Source: an uncultured Mediterraneibacter sp. (lineage in GTDB: Bacteria > Bacillota > Clostridia > Lachnospirales > Lachnospiraceae). From it: a DNA stretch of 58,652 bases. The stretch's first letter is position 1. Each line of letters starts with the position of its first letter. The DNA lies in NCBI RefSeq assembly GCF_934330165.1, contig NZ_CAKRGI010000014.1:1-58652 (forward strand). The letters run 5' to 3'. The notes below the pieces were generated by a model, which was not told the DNA's origin, made no database searches, and worked only from the letters and a program-made list of their open reading frames with translations. Of this stretch, positions 25,927 to 34,995 are shown in pieces. A program made the translations under genes and the position numbers.

Positions 25927-26991
25927 TTATTCAGTCTCTGTGGAACCAGTATAAGCTGATACGCCTTTAAAAGCAAGCCCCAACCCTTTACTGCATACTA
26001 CTGTATACACCGCACCAAATACATTTGCTCCGATCCTGAGTGCCACCGCATACGGCATCCCGAAAAGTCCTGAAGCGATCGACAATGCACCAAATGTGTT
26101 AAATGCAGTCTGCCATGCGTACCCCGCAGAATATCCTACTCCGATTCCACCGATCATTCCGATATATGGATAAAATGATTGGGGGAGCAGCAGATACAGT
26201 CCGGCAAATAACAGACATCCTACTATATTAAATGCAGCTCTTTTTCCGGCTCTCTCCAGCCCGTCTTCCGGGAATGGAAGACATACCGACATACAGGCGA
26301 TTCCCGCCCACATTCCCCTGGGTAATCCTGCCAGCGACATAAACAGCATTGCACTGGCAACGATCAATGCCAGCCGGATATACCATCTGCTTCTTGCGGA
26401 ATGGACATCAAACTCCCTGAACAGATCAAGGAATGCCCTGCGATATGGTCTGTTCTTCTGATTTTTATAAAATATGATCATACAAAGAATCATTCCAACC
26501 AACAGTCCCTCCACTCTGCGGACATACATCCTGCCTGTTACGTCATATCCCTGGAGCAGAAGATACCCCAGTACAAAAGTAGAATGATTATACATGATCA
26601 CATTATGGCATCCCAGGATCATCAAAAGTAAGATGCAGATTACATTAATAAAAAATGCAGGAACCGGAGAAACCAGATTGCTGATCCTCGGTCCTGTCAT
26701 CAGGATCGTAAAAATTCCCAGGATCGATCCAAGGCCATGTGTAGTCCGTATTCCAAAATCTGCCTGTCGCAGTACAAGCACAGCTAACAGGACTGTAACT
26801 CCTACTACACTGTTATCCTTTCCCGTCAGACTACTGTACAATGATACCACTGCCACACAAAAAGCCATGACCAAATATACCTTAAAATTATAGATCAGAA
26901 TATGTCTTCTTTTTTCCTTCTTATCTTCTGTTGCCCGGATCAGTTGCTTCGACCCAACCGAACTAAGCTGTAGTTCCTGATAAATTGTCAT
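25927..26991 (-). CDS. FUSC / aromatic acid exporter-like membrane protein
   Basis: 354 residues with about ten hydrophobic segments grouped in two halves, and a basic stretch between them (KNQKNRPYRRAFLDLFREF). GIRTTHGLGSILG and PRGMWAGIACMSVCLPFPEDGLERAGKRAAFNIVG resemble the FUSC family (YccS/AaeB-like), often linked to aromatic or fusaric acid efflux. The substrate is unknown. The FKBP gene follows 20 bases downstream, so cotranscription is likely. Confidence 0.75.
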   Translation of the reverse strand: MTIYQELQLSSVGSKQLIRATEDKKEKRRHILIYNFKVYLVMAFCVAVVSLYSSLTGKDNSVVGVTVLLAVLVLRQADFGIRTTHGLGSILGIFTILMTGPRISNLVSPVPAFFINVICILLLMILGCHNVIMYNHSTFVLGYLLLQGYDVTGRMYVRRVEGLLVGMILCMIIFYKNQKNRPYRRAFLDLFREFDVHSARSRWYIRLALIVASAMLFMSLAGLPRGMWAGIACMSVCLPFPEDGLERAGKRAAFNIVGCLLFAGLYLLLPQSFYPYIGMIGGIGVGYSAGYAWQTAFNTFGALSIASGLFGMPYAVALRIGANVFGAVYTVVCSKGLGLAFKGVSAYTGSTETE

Positions 26992-27116
26992 ACTGCCATT
27001 TCCTCCTGCTATTTTTCCATTTCATATGTAAATCAGTTCTTTATCTTTCAGGTTTTTTCCAAAGCAACGAGAAACTATAATACAATTTTGCAGATACGTC
27101 AAGCTGAATCTGGCAT

Positions 27117-27153
27117 AAAAATACCCCCGGGAACTTGACTCATCCCCGGAGGC
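27117..27153 (-). terminator. Terminator after the 1061-residue surface protein gene
   Basis: On the minus strand CCTCCGGG pairs with CCCGGGGG around a loop containing ATGAGTCAAG, followed by TATTTTTATG. It sits about 90 bases after the surface-protein stop. Confidence 0.7.
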
Positions 27154-27240
27154 ACCCATACCTGTTCTTCTGAATCCATTTGTCAGGCAACTTATTTTAT
27201 TAAATTTACTCTTTTTCCCTGTAGATTACAACCCTATCTT

Positions 27241-30200
27241 TCACACTTTTTTTGTAAGCTGCACGATGCTTAATCCTGCTCCAAGAGAAAGAACCAACAT
27301 GGTCATCCAAAGAGCAAGATCCGCGGTATCTCCGGTCTTCACACTCTTTGCCTGCGTAACTGCCTGGGTCTGGCTGTTCTTTTTGCCATCTGCACTGACT
27401 TTATTTCCACTCGTCTTATCAGAACCATTTTCCTTATCTACGGCACCGTTATTTCCTGCATTGGAATTATTATCATTTCCGGAATTATTTCCGTTATTTC
27501 CATTATCTCCATTTCCGGAATTATTTCCGTTGTTGCCGTTATCTCCATTTCCAGAATTATTTCCATTATCGGATGAATCCTTTGTAATGTTGAAAATAAT
27601 CTCTTTTGACATGCCTGTATAATTGCCGATTCCGGTAATTGTCAGTACATATTTTCCGGCTTCAACAAACTTTGCTTCCTCAAACGGTCTTGCTGCAGCG
27701 TCATCACCAAATACATAAGTAATGACATAATCTGTTCCTGCGACAAGCTCTTTATCTCCGTCTTTTACGGTAACAGTCGGGATTTGATTATTTCCGTCAT
27801 AAATAACAGAATCTACATCTGCCGTTACCTCAAATAAACCGGTAGATGGTATTGTCACAAATTTTTCCAGTGGCGGAACTGCATCTACACCGGTTGTCCA
27901 GTAAAGATCTGCCAGCGGATCATTTGTAACCTCATTCCCGATCAGTGTTCCATCTGCAATATGTCTTCCGGAGCTGGTAACTTTGATTCCGTCTTCCAGA
28001 GCCTTTCCCGGTGTTGCCTTATTGGAAGTACGGGCTGTTGCTCCCTGAAGGAATACTTCATTTGTAGAAATAGTTCCATTTCCTGTCACGGCATTTCCAC
28101 CGTCACCCCAAAGTACATCGCCACCGATCGCAATGACTTTTCCATTTCCTGTGATTGTTCCGTTATCCAGCTCAATGGCTGTACCGCCCTGTGCATAGAG
28201 CTGCACATTTCCGCCACCGCCATAAGTAACAAGTACCGCACCGTCTGCCAGATTCAATGTGCCGTCTTTCACTCTAAGGGCCGTCTGACCTTCCTCACTT
28301 CCGGCCTCATCACCTTCAATAAATACCTGTCCCTTTACTGTTACATTTCCAGTTGTCGTAACAACCGGCTCTGCACTGCTACGATCAGTCAGCTCTCCAT
28401 TGGCAAGGTAGTTAATATGAGAATAAATTGCTGCATTTTCCAGAATCGATCCATCTTCCATACGAAGCTGTCCACAAATCGAAGAACCTGTTGTAAATTC
28501 CTGATTAAAGGAATCATAATTCATAGAAAATGTACCACCGCTTTGTACTTCTATAATTCCCTGTACTACAGAATCTGAAAGTGTCAGCTTTCCGCCATTT
28601 TCCACAACAATACGCACACTGCTGAGAATTTCCATATTAGTCAGTGTCAGATTGCATCCTGACGGAATGTAAAGTGTCTGAGGAATATTTCCTTTCTTCA
28701 CTTCTTTCCATGCAAGATCATAACCAAGATATCCATAAGTTCCGCTTTCATGAGAACCGAACCATGCTTCTAATGCTGCCGGTACACGAACACTGTTCTC
28801 TTCACCGTCTACATTACTTCCAAAATTTTTGATCGCCCATGGCTCCATGATATCCCATGCGTACAATCCACTTTCATACTGTCTGAAATTCTCGACTTTC
28901 AGCCGGTCTGCCAGGGTTTCTTCTCCTGTATAAATGCGGAATGGAAGTGTATTGCTGACAGCCGTACGTCCCTGCATATCAGTAATGGAAACCGAAATCT
29001 TGTAAGTTCCTGCATCCTTTGGCGTACCATTCAGTGTCAGGTCACTGCTGAGTGTCATATAAACACCTTCCATACCACTGTCACTGCTCTCCGGTGTTCC
29101 GGCTTCTGTGTCCGGTACAATGCTTACTTTGCACTTACTTCCGTTCAGGCTGATCTGAGAGGAATGATCCAGCTCTTCCCAGTCACTCTCTGAAGGCTCT
29201 GTTCCTTTTTCCGTAATTGCTCCATAAACCTTTACGGCACTGTTCTTATTGCCCGATGCCCCGCCAACACTCGCACTGGATATTCCGTCATAATCTTTCT
29301 GTCCTACAATCGCTGCCTCAAAAGAGCCATCGATCTTCACATGAAGTTCATATGGATCACCCTGTCCGTCATCTGGCTGTAAAGAAATCGTTCCATTCTG
29401 ATCTACAACAAATTTGAATGAAAAATCTTCATAACCATTTGCTGTGATCGTCACAGAATCTCCGCTTTTTAAAACCGGTGAGTCTGAACTTCCACTGAAA
29501 TCTTTTGCAGAAAATACAATCTGATTATTTTCTGTATCAATAAAATATTTTCCTCCGGCCGACGGTTTGAAAGATGATTTCTCCCAGGATGTTCCGTTGA
29601 CTTTAACATCGGCAACTGCTGCCACATAACCATCTGCATTTGCAAAGACCAGATGCCACTCATTTCCAAAAAAGTCAGTCTCCATACTTACCTGGCTTAA
29701 ATCAATGCTGCCCGGCTCTACCGATGCAGTTTCCCTGAATGTTGCCGCTACCGTTACATTTTCAGATGGCATTGTAAATGTATAAACGCCTTCTGTATTC
29801 TGCACATCTACAGACGCACCGCTCACTCCATTAACATTCACCGCTTCTACTTCATATCCTGCATCCGGTGTAGCTGTTACAGTAACCGTTTCTCCTGCCT
29901 GAATCCCTTCCGTTGCACTTAAGCTGACGGTACCATTTGTGGCTGCTGCCGCAGTTGCCGTATAAGTTTTTTCTCCTGACGGTGTACTTACGACTGTCGC
30001 TGTATAAGTATAAGGATAACTCGATGTATCTTTCGTTACCTTAAAAGTCACATCCTCATATCCGTCTGCTGTCACAGCAATCGTCAGCGGATAAGTTCCC
30101 GGGCTTACGATCTTCAGAGCTTTATAACTTCCAAATGCTCCGGTCGCATTCCCAATTTCCCACAGATTTGTATCACTTCCAAAGGAATTGATCGTTCCTT

Positions 30201-30426
30201 TCGTATATTGAACCTCATTAACTGTTACACTGCTGATCTTATCCATCCAGGCTGTATCTTCAAATCCCAGACTTAAAACCTCTGTCCAAAAACCACTGAC
30301 TTCACAATTTGTAACTGTCGTCGGAGCTGCTTTTTTCTCCGCTGCCATGACAGGTGTTCCTGCTGTTGTCAGGATCACCATCACGGACAGAACCAGTGAT
30401 AGTAATTTTCTCCAATTTCTTTTCAT
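27241..30426 (-). CDS. Cell-surface protein with haemoglobin-interacting-like, InlB-like and MBG-like domains
   Basis: 1061 residues. A signal peptide ends near residue 29 (TPVMAA). Residues about 37-125 and 240-345 each end in the GYEDxxFK pattern (ADGYEDVTFKV, ANGYEDFSFKF), resembling the DUF1533/Shr haemoglobin-interacting domain. A divergent InlB B-repeat (NGTVSLSATEGIQAGETVTV) lies between them. A parallel-beta-like central region and an MBG-type domain (VIYDGNNQIPTVTV) follow. The tail is an Asn/Gly repeat, then VKTGDTADLALWM, a hydrophobic stretch and TKKV. That layout resembles a sortase signal with TGD instead of LPxTG. Haem or haemoglobin binding is only inferred from domain resemblance. 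Confidence 0.8.
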   Translation of the reverse strand: MKRNWRKLLSLVLSVMVILTTAGTPVMAAEKKAAPTTVTNCEVSGFWTEVLSLGFEDTAWMDKISSVTVNEVQYTKGTINSFGSDTNLWEIGNATGAFGSYKALKIVSPGTYPLTIAVTADGYEDVTFKVTKDTSSYPYTYTATVVSTPSGEKTYTATAAAATNGTVSLSATEGIQAGETVTVTATPDAGYEVEAVNVNGVSGASVDVQNTEGVYTFTMPSENVTVAATFRETASVEPGSIDLSQVSMETDFFGNEWHLVFANADGYVAAVADVKVNGTSWEKSSFKPSAGGKYFIDTENNQIVFSAKDFSGSSDSPVLKSGDSVTITANGYEDFSFKFVVDQNGTISLQPDDGQGDPYELHVKIDGSFEAAIVGQKDYDGISSASVGGASGNKNSAVKVYGAITEKGTEPSESDWEELDHSSQISLNGSKCKVSIVPDTEAGTPESSDSGMEGVYMTLSSDLTLNGTPKDAGTYKISVSITDMQGRTAVSNTLPFRIYTGEETLADRLKVENFRQYESGLYAWDIMEPWAIKNFGSNVDGEENSVRVPAALEAWFGSHESGTYGYLGYDLAWKEVKKGNIPQTLYIPSGCNLTLTNMEILSSVRIVVENGGKLTLSDSVVQGIIEVQSGGTFSMNYDSFNQEFTTGSSICGQLRMEDGSILENAAIYSHINYLANGELTDRSSAEPVVTTTGNVTVKGQVFIEGDEAGSEEGQTALRVKDGTLNLADGAVLVTYGGGGNVQLYAQGGTAIELDNGTITGNGKVIAIGGDVLWGDGGNAVTGNGTISTNEVFLQGATARTSNKATPGKALEDGIKVTSSGRHIADGTLIGNEVTNDPLADLYWTTGVDAVPPLEKFVTIPSTGLFEVTADVDSVIYDGNNQIPTVTVKDGDKELVAGTDYVITYVFGDDAAARPFEEAKFVEAGKYVLTITGIGNYTGMSKEIIFNITKDSSDNGNNSGNGDNGNNGNNSGNGDNGNNGNNSGNDNNSNAGNNGAVDKENGSDKTSGNKVSADGKKNSQTQAVTQAKSVKTGDTADLALWMTMLVLSLGAGLSIVQLTKKV

Positions 30427-30557
30427 AAATGCCTCCTTAAAAGTTCGATAATAATTTTGTCTTTCTGATAAGGTTTTCGCTATGAAATTTCCCCTTTACA
30501 TCAATCAGATACCTGACGCCTTTCCTTTTCAACTCTTTTCAAACGCCGGATATCATA
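30427..30557. other. Divergent intergenic region
   Basis: AT-rich spacer between the divergent surface-protein and apbE genes. The surface-protein ribosome binding site (AAGGAGGC) is at its left edge. I could not assign a convincing minus-strand promoter. Confidence 0.4.
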
Positions 30558-30586
30558 TTGAAATATGCCTCCTTTCATGCTATACT
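30558..30586 (+). promoter_or_regulatory. Promoter of apbE
   Basis: TTGAAA at 30558-30563, 17-base spacer, TATACT at 30581-30586. The leader to the apbE start is about 140 nt and contains two ATGCTAA motifs of unknown meaning. Confidence 0.75.
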
Positions 30587-30730
30587 TTCACTTGATTTCC
30601 TTTGGTTAGACTATGCTAATCATCGTTGCACAATGCTAACACCATTCATTTTCTTTGTCAATCAAAGAAAAAAAATTCTCTTTTTATTGAAAAATTTTTA
30701 CCATTAATTACCATTTGGAGGCTTTCATTT

Positions 30731-31753
30731 ATGAAAAAACTTTTATTTTTTTCCGCTCTTTGTGCCTTTTTGCTCTGTGGATGTTCCGAATCTTCCACAA
30801 ATTCTTCTTCCGGGCTACAAAAAAGCAATTTTTTTGCTATGGATACTTCGATTGAATTTAATATTTACGGGGATGCTTCTCTGTTAAAAGAGGCACAGAA
30901 TGTGCTGACCGATCTGGAATCTGAAGTTTCTGTCACAGATCCTGACAGTGAAATTTATAAGATCAATCAGGATGGAACTGGTACACTGACCGGGAATGCT
31001 GCTGACCTGATGCAGGAAGCTTTAGAAATGTGCAGACGTACAGACGGTACATTGGATATTTCCGTTTATCCGATCGTACGTGCATGGGGATTTACTACAG
31101 GAGAATATCAGGTTCCTGAGGAAACAGAGATTGAATCCCTTCTCCCGCTTGTTGATTATACAAAGATCCAATATGATACTGCTACAGGAAATGTATTCAT
31201 TCCAAAAGGAATGACCATTGATCTTGGAAGTATTGCAAAGGGATACGGTGGACAGCTCGCTGCTCAGTTGCTCCGCGAAAAAGGTGTGACTTCCGCCCTC
31301 CTGAACCTTGGCGGGAATGTGCAGACCATTGGAAGTAAACCGGATGGATCTCCATGGCAGGTGGGCATCCAGGACCCGACCGGCGATACTCCCATGATGG
31401 TCCTTTCGGTTTCCGATCAGGCAGTCATCACTTCCGGTGGTTACGAACGCTACTTTGAACAGGACGGAAAGACTTACTGGCACATTATGGATCCGTCCAC
31501 CGGCCACCCGGCAGACAGCGGGCTTTGTTCCGTCACGGTGGTTGGAAAAGACGGTGGAATCTGCGATGCTCTTTCTACTTCTCTTTTTGTCATGGGACTT
31601 GAAAAAGCCGCAGCACTCTGGCAACAAAGCAATGACTTTGAAGCTGTTTTTGTGACCGATTCACATGAAGTCTACATTACTGAAGGATTAAAAGACTGCT
31701 TTGCTCTCACAGAAGACCATGCGGATACCCATGTAAAAGTACTTGAAAAATAG
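30731..31753 (+). CDS. apbE: FAD:protein FMN transferase (ApbE), lipoprotein
   Basis: 340 residues from the ATG at 30731, chosen because GGAGG lies just upstream. It has a lipoprotein signal (FLLCGC), then FFAMDTSIEFNIYG near residue 40, GSIAKGYGGQLAAQLLREKG, LLNLGGNVQTIGSKPDG and HIMDPSTGHPAD, all ApbE hallmarks. ApbE attaches FMN to threonine of target flavoproteins such as Rnf or extracellular electron-transfer proteins, outside the membrane. No obvious flavoprotein target is encoded in this window. Confidence 0.95.
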   Translation: MKKLLFFSALCAFLLCGCSESSTNSSSGLQKSNFFAMDTSIEFNIYGDASLLKEAQNVLTDLESEVSVTDPDSEIYKINQDGTGTLTGNAADLMQEALEMCRRTDGTLDISVYPIVRAWGFTTGEYQVPEETEIESLLPLVDYTKIQYDTATGNVFIPKGMTIDLGSIAKGYGGQLAAQLLREKGVTSALLNLGGNVQTIGSKPDGSPWQVGIQDPTGDTPMMVLSVSDQAVITSGGYERYFEQDGKTYWHIMDPSTGHPADSGLCSVTVVGKDGGICDALSTSLFVMGLEKAAALWQQSNDFEAVFVTDSHEVYITEGLKDCFALTEDHADTHVKVLEK

Positions 31754-31774
31754 CTTCTTTTCGCAGGAGCTTCA

Positions 31775-32326
31775 CTATTCTGTCATCCCAAGTTTCACCA
31801 TCTTTGGTACATGCTTCAGTGCCGGGATCACTTTCCCGATCAGATCTTCCGTCGTAAATTTCAGGCTGGAGGTATTGATGCAGGGATGACAGCCAAAATA
31901 TCTTTCTGTCAGTACCTCTTCGTCAATCAGAAGCTGTACTTTTCCCTCTATATCATTCATCAATCCCATAACGCTGACCGAACCCGGTGTGATGTCCAGA
32001 TATTTCTCCATATGTTCCGGTTTCGCAAATGAAAGCCTTGAAGACCCGATCTGTGCCGACAGTTCTTTTGTCTTGAACGGCTTATCCCCCGGCATCAGGA
32101 GCAGATAAAATTCCGTTGCCTGTCGGTTGCATAAGAACAGGTTCTTGCAGATCACTGTTCCCTCTCCTAATACACGGTCAATTTCCTCACACGCTTCCAT
32201 TGTCATAGCAGTCTCATGATCGACTCTCTGATACGTTACTCCCAGCCGGTCCAACAGGTCATATACCCGGATCTCTTTTTCCAGTCTGCCTTCTGTATTG
32301 TCCGGTCTTCCATTTTGTAATTCCAT
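31775..32326 (-). CDS. YbaK/ProX-type aminoacyl-tRNA deacylase
   Basis: 183 residues from ATG at 32326 (preceded by GAGGATAAAA). VYDLLDRLGVTYQRVDHETAMTMEACEEIDRVLG, GTVICKNLFLCNRQATEFYLLLMP with the conserved K-N-LFL segment, and SVSVMGLMNDIEGKVQLLID match the free-standing ProXp-type editing domain. Such proteins hydrolyse mischarged Ala- or Cys-tRNAPro in the cytoplasm. It is convergent with apbE, with only 21 bases between them. Confidence 0.88.
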   Translation of the reverse strand: MELQNGRPDNTEGRLEKEIRVYDLLDRLGVTYQRVDHETAMTMEACEEIDRVLGEGTVICKNLFLCNRQATEFYLLLMPGDKPFKTKELSAQIGSSRLSFAKPEHMEKYLDITPGSVSVMGLMNDIEGKVQLLIDEEVLTERYFGCHPCINTSSLKFTTEDLIGKVIPALKHVPKMVKLGMTE

Positions 32327-32497
32327 TTTTATCCTCTTTTCTCTATAAAACAATTTCTTATAAAGCAGTATAGCAAAAACATTCCCGTCATGCTATAGTA
32401 ATAAAATGTTGAAAACAAAAGTTTTAACAAAATAAATGAAAGTATTTGTTACTGCTCACCTCTCTGTGATCAGCAACTAAAAAGGAATGTACAGACT

Positions 32498-33607
32498 ATG
32501 AAAAAAGGAATGAAAAAAATACTAAAATATCTCGGGATCATCGTGTTGATCGTCCTGGTTCTTCTTCTTGCATACATCATCTATCTTTTTGCAAGTTACC
32601 ACCGGATTCCCGATAATCAGCCGCTTCAGGTTGAACAGACAAAAGAGAGTATTTCATCAGGAGATACCCTGACGACAGAGAAAGAATACTCTGCCCTGAC
32701 TTACAATATCGGCTTTGGTGCCTATACCCCGGATTTCAGCTTTTTCATGGATGGTGGCAAATCCTCCTGGGCTAAGAGTAAGGAAAGTGTAAAAAAGACA
32801 GTTCAAAGTGCCGGAGAACTGGTTGCTTCTAAAGATCCTGATTTTGCACTGATCGAAGAAGTGGATCTTAATTCTACCAGAAGTTACCATGTGGACGAAT
32901 ATTCAATCCTCAAGGAAACGATTCCAAGTTATAATACCGTATTTGCACAGAATTATGATTCCGCTTTTCTCTTCTATCCATTTAACCAGCCACATGGAAA
33001 AAGCCAGTCCGGACTTGCACTTTTTTCAAAATATCCGGTTACAGATTCTCTGAGAAGAAGTTTCCCCGTATCCACTTCATTCAGTAAATTTTTTGATCTG
33101 GACCGGTGCTACAGCATTTCCAGAGTTCCTACAGACAACGGAAAAGAGCTGGTTATCTTTCTGCTGCATATGTCAGCCTACGGAAACAGCGATGCAATCC
33201 GTGAGGGACAGATCCGTATGCTGAGTCAGGATATGCAAAAAGAATACGAAGCCGGGAATTATGTTCTCTGCGGAGGTGATTTCAACCATGATCTGAAAGC
33301 CTCCAATGATGACAATGATGATGCCGCTGATCATGAATCCTGGGCTTATCCATTCCCAAGAGAAGAACTGCCGGAACACTTTTCTTTCTGCATTGATCAG
33401 CTTTCTGACACAGAACGTGATACTCTCTGGGACAGTGCAAGAAATGCCGATATGGAATACATCCCCGGTGAAACTTATACTGTAACGCTGGACGGCTTTA
33501 TCATTTCAGATAATATAGAATGTCTTCATTATGAAAATGTCAATACCGGTTATTCTTATTCTGACCATGATCCGGTATATATGAAATTTAAACTCTTAGA
33601 TAACTAA
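32498..33607 (+). CDS. Membrane-anchored endonuclease/exonuclease/phosphatase (EEP) family protein
   Basis: 369 residues. One N-terminal membrane helix (LGIIVLIVLVLLLAYIIYLF) points the rest outside. The EEP fold is marked by LTYNIGFGAY, LIEEVDLNS, VLCGGDFNHDL and the terminal YSDHDPV catalytic motif. The family includes nucleases, inositol-phosphatases and sphingomyelinases; the extracytoplasmic position suggests a nucleotide, nucleic acid or lipid phosphodiester substrate. The ATG follows AAAAAGGAATG-type sequence at fair spacing. Confidence 0.85.
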   Translation: MKKGMKKILKYLGIIVLIVLVLLLAYIIYLFASYHRIPDNQPLQVEQTKESISSGDTLTTEKEYSALTYNIGFGAYTPDFSFFMDGGKSSWAKSKESVKKTVQSAGELVASKDPDFALIEEVDLNSTRSYHVDEYSILKETIPSYNTVFAQNYDSAFLFYPFNQPHGKSQSGLALFSKYPVTDSLRRSFPVSTSFSKFFDLDRCYSISRVPTDNGKELVIFLLHMSAYGNSDAIREGQIRMLSQDMQKEYEAGNYVLCGGDFNHDLKASNDDNDDAADHESWAYPFPREELPEHFSFCIDQLSDTERDTLWDSARNADMEYIPGETYTVTLDGFIISDNIECLHYENVNTGYSYSDHDPVYMKFKLLDN

Positions 33608-33640
33608 AAAAGAGCTTGCCCTATACCTGACAGCTAAAAA

Positions 33641-33681
33641 AGGAACAACTGATCATTTTCCGGTCAGTTGTTCCTCTTTTT
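33641..33681 (+). terminator. Terminator after the EEP gene
   Basis: AGGAACAACTGA (33641-33652) pairs perfectly with TCAGTTGTTCCT (33664-33675), followed by CTTTTT. A-tracts on the 5' side mean it could also terminate ldh transcription from the other strand. Confidence 0.9.
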
Positions 33682-33743
33682 AATGCGTCTTTTTCAAATT
33701 TTCAACGATTCTTCCAGACGCTTTCTTCAATTATGTATTCTTT

Positions 33744-34688
33744 TCAGCTATTTTCTTTGATGATCTTCTTTAAAATCTCCGCAGAACTTTTTAACTGTGT
33801 CAGTTCCTTCTCACTTAACTCAATCGGAACGACCGTTTCGATTCCATTTGCATCTACCACTGCCGGAATACTCAGCACCACATCCTCCAGTCCATACTCA
33901 CCCTGCATCAGACTTGATACCGGCATAATCGACTGTTCATCACGGACGATCGCTGCACAGATTCTGCATACTGCCATCGCAATTCCATAATAAGTTGCAT
34001 GCTTTCGTGCAATGATCTCATAAGCACTGTTCTTCACATGATCGAAAATCTTCTCCATGGATGCATCATGGTCAAAATGACCTCGCAACTCACAGAAATC
34101 ATTGATCGGAAGTCCGCCAACTCTTGCATCGCTCCACGCTGCCAGTTCACTGTCCCCATGTTCTCCGATAATATACGCATGCACGCTCCGGCTGTCTACA
34201 CCTAAATGCTCCCCCAGCTCATACCTGAATCTTCCTGTATCCAGAACTGTACCTGAACCAATGACCCGGTTTGCCGGATACCCCGACTCTTTCAACGCAA
34301 TATAAGTAAGAATATCTACCGGATTTGACACGATCAGTAAAATGCCTTCAAATTCGCGTTTCTTAATCTCTCCAACGATCGACTTCATGATCCTGCTGTT
34401 CTTTTTAATCAGATCCAGCCTTGTCTCATCCGGTTTCTGATTTGCTCCTGCTGTGATGACGATCACAGCCGCATCACTGATATCATCATAAGTTCCCGCA
34501 TAAATTTTCATCGGACTGGCAAATACCATTCCGTGACTGATATCAATTGCCTCTCCCTCTGCTCTTTTCTGATCCGCATCAATCAGTACCATTTCTGAAA
34601 ATAACTGACTCTGCATTAAAGCAAATGCAGAAGATGATCCTACAAATCCACAACCTACAACCACTACTTTTCTACTGTTAATTCCCAT
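33744..34688 (-). CDS. ldh: L-lactate dehydrogenase
   Basis: 314 residues. The Rossmann motif GCGFVGSSSAFAL, ITAGANQKPDETR (with the substrate-loop Arg and Gln at the LDH rather than MDH position), GTVLDTGRFRYELGEHLG and the catalytic GEHGDSE are all present. It reduces pyruvate to L-lactate with NADH, regenerating NAD+ in fermentation. It is a monocistronic gene with its own consensus promoter. Confidence 0.95.
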   Translation of the reverse strand: MGINSRKVVVVGCGFVGSSSAFALMQSQLFSEMVLIDADQKRAEGEAIDISHGMVFASPMKIYAGTYDDISDAAVIVITAGANQKPDETRLDLIKKNSRIMKSIVGEIKKREFEGILLIVSNPVDILTYIALKESGYPANRVIGSGTVLDTGRFRYELGEHLGVDSRSVHAYIIGEHGDSELAAWSDARVGGLPINDFCELRGHFDHDASMEKIFDHVKNSAYEIIARKHATYYGIAMAVCRICAAIVRDEQSIMPVSSLMQGEYGLEDVVLSIPAVVDANGIETVVPIELSEKELTQLKSSAEILKKIIKENS

Positions 34689-34760
34689 ATATGTATCCTC
34701 CTTCTCTTAAAATCTCCAATTTTTATCTCTAAATTCATAAAATTATTTCTTTCTGATTCA

Positions 34761-34789
34761 ATTATATCCTAATATTTCCTCTATGTCAA
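34761..34789 (-). promoter_or_regulatory. Consensus promoter of ldh
   Basis: Minus strand TTGACA at 34784-34789, 17-base spacer, TATAAT at 34761-34766: both hexamers are perfect. An AT-only stretch (ATAATTATTA-type) lies just upstream and could act as an UP element. I see no good Rex site here. Confidence 0.9.
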
Positions 34790-34894
34790 TATTAATAATT
34801 ATTACTATTATTAAATATCAGGGCTATCTTACATTCCTTTGAGTAGATTCTTTTTCTTGTTCCGGCACAGATTCAGGCTTATTACTTGCGTAAA

Positions 34895-34950
34895 TAAAAG
34901 GGAACTATCCGTCATTCATGAAGCCATCTTCATATGACAAATAGTTCCTC
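34895..34950 (-). terminator. Terminator after the 355-residue unknown gene
   Basis: On the minus strand GGAACTAT...GTCAT pairs with ATGAC..ATAGTTCC, followed by CTTTTATTTA. It lies about 50 bases past the stop codon at 34996. Confidence 0.75.
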
Positions 34951-34995
34951 ACTACCTTTTATTCCTCTTCTGTATTGCTGTCCTGCACTTTTCGT

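Noticed and set aside
27440..27570. CRISPR-like array of roughly 36-bp repeats
   Set aside because: The repeats encode the Asn/Gly/Asp low-complexity linker of the surface protein in frame; there are no distinct spacers and no cas genes.
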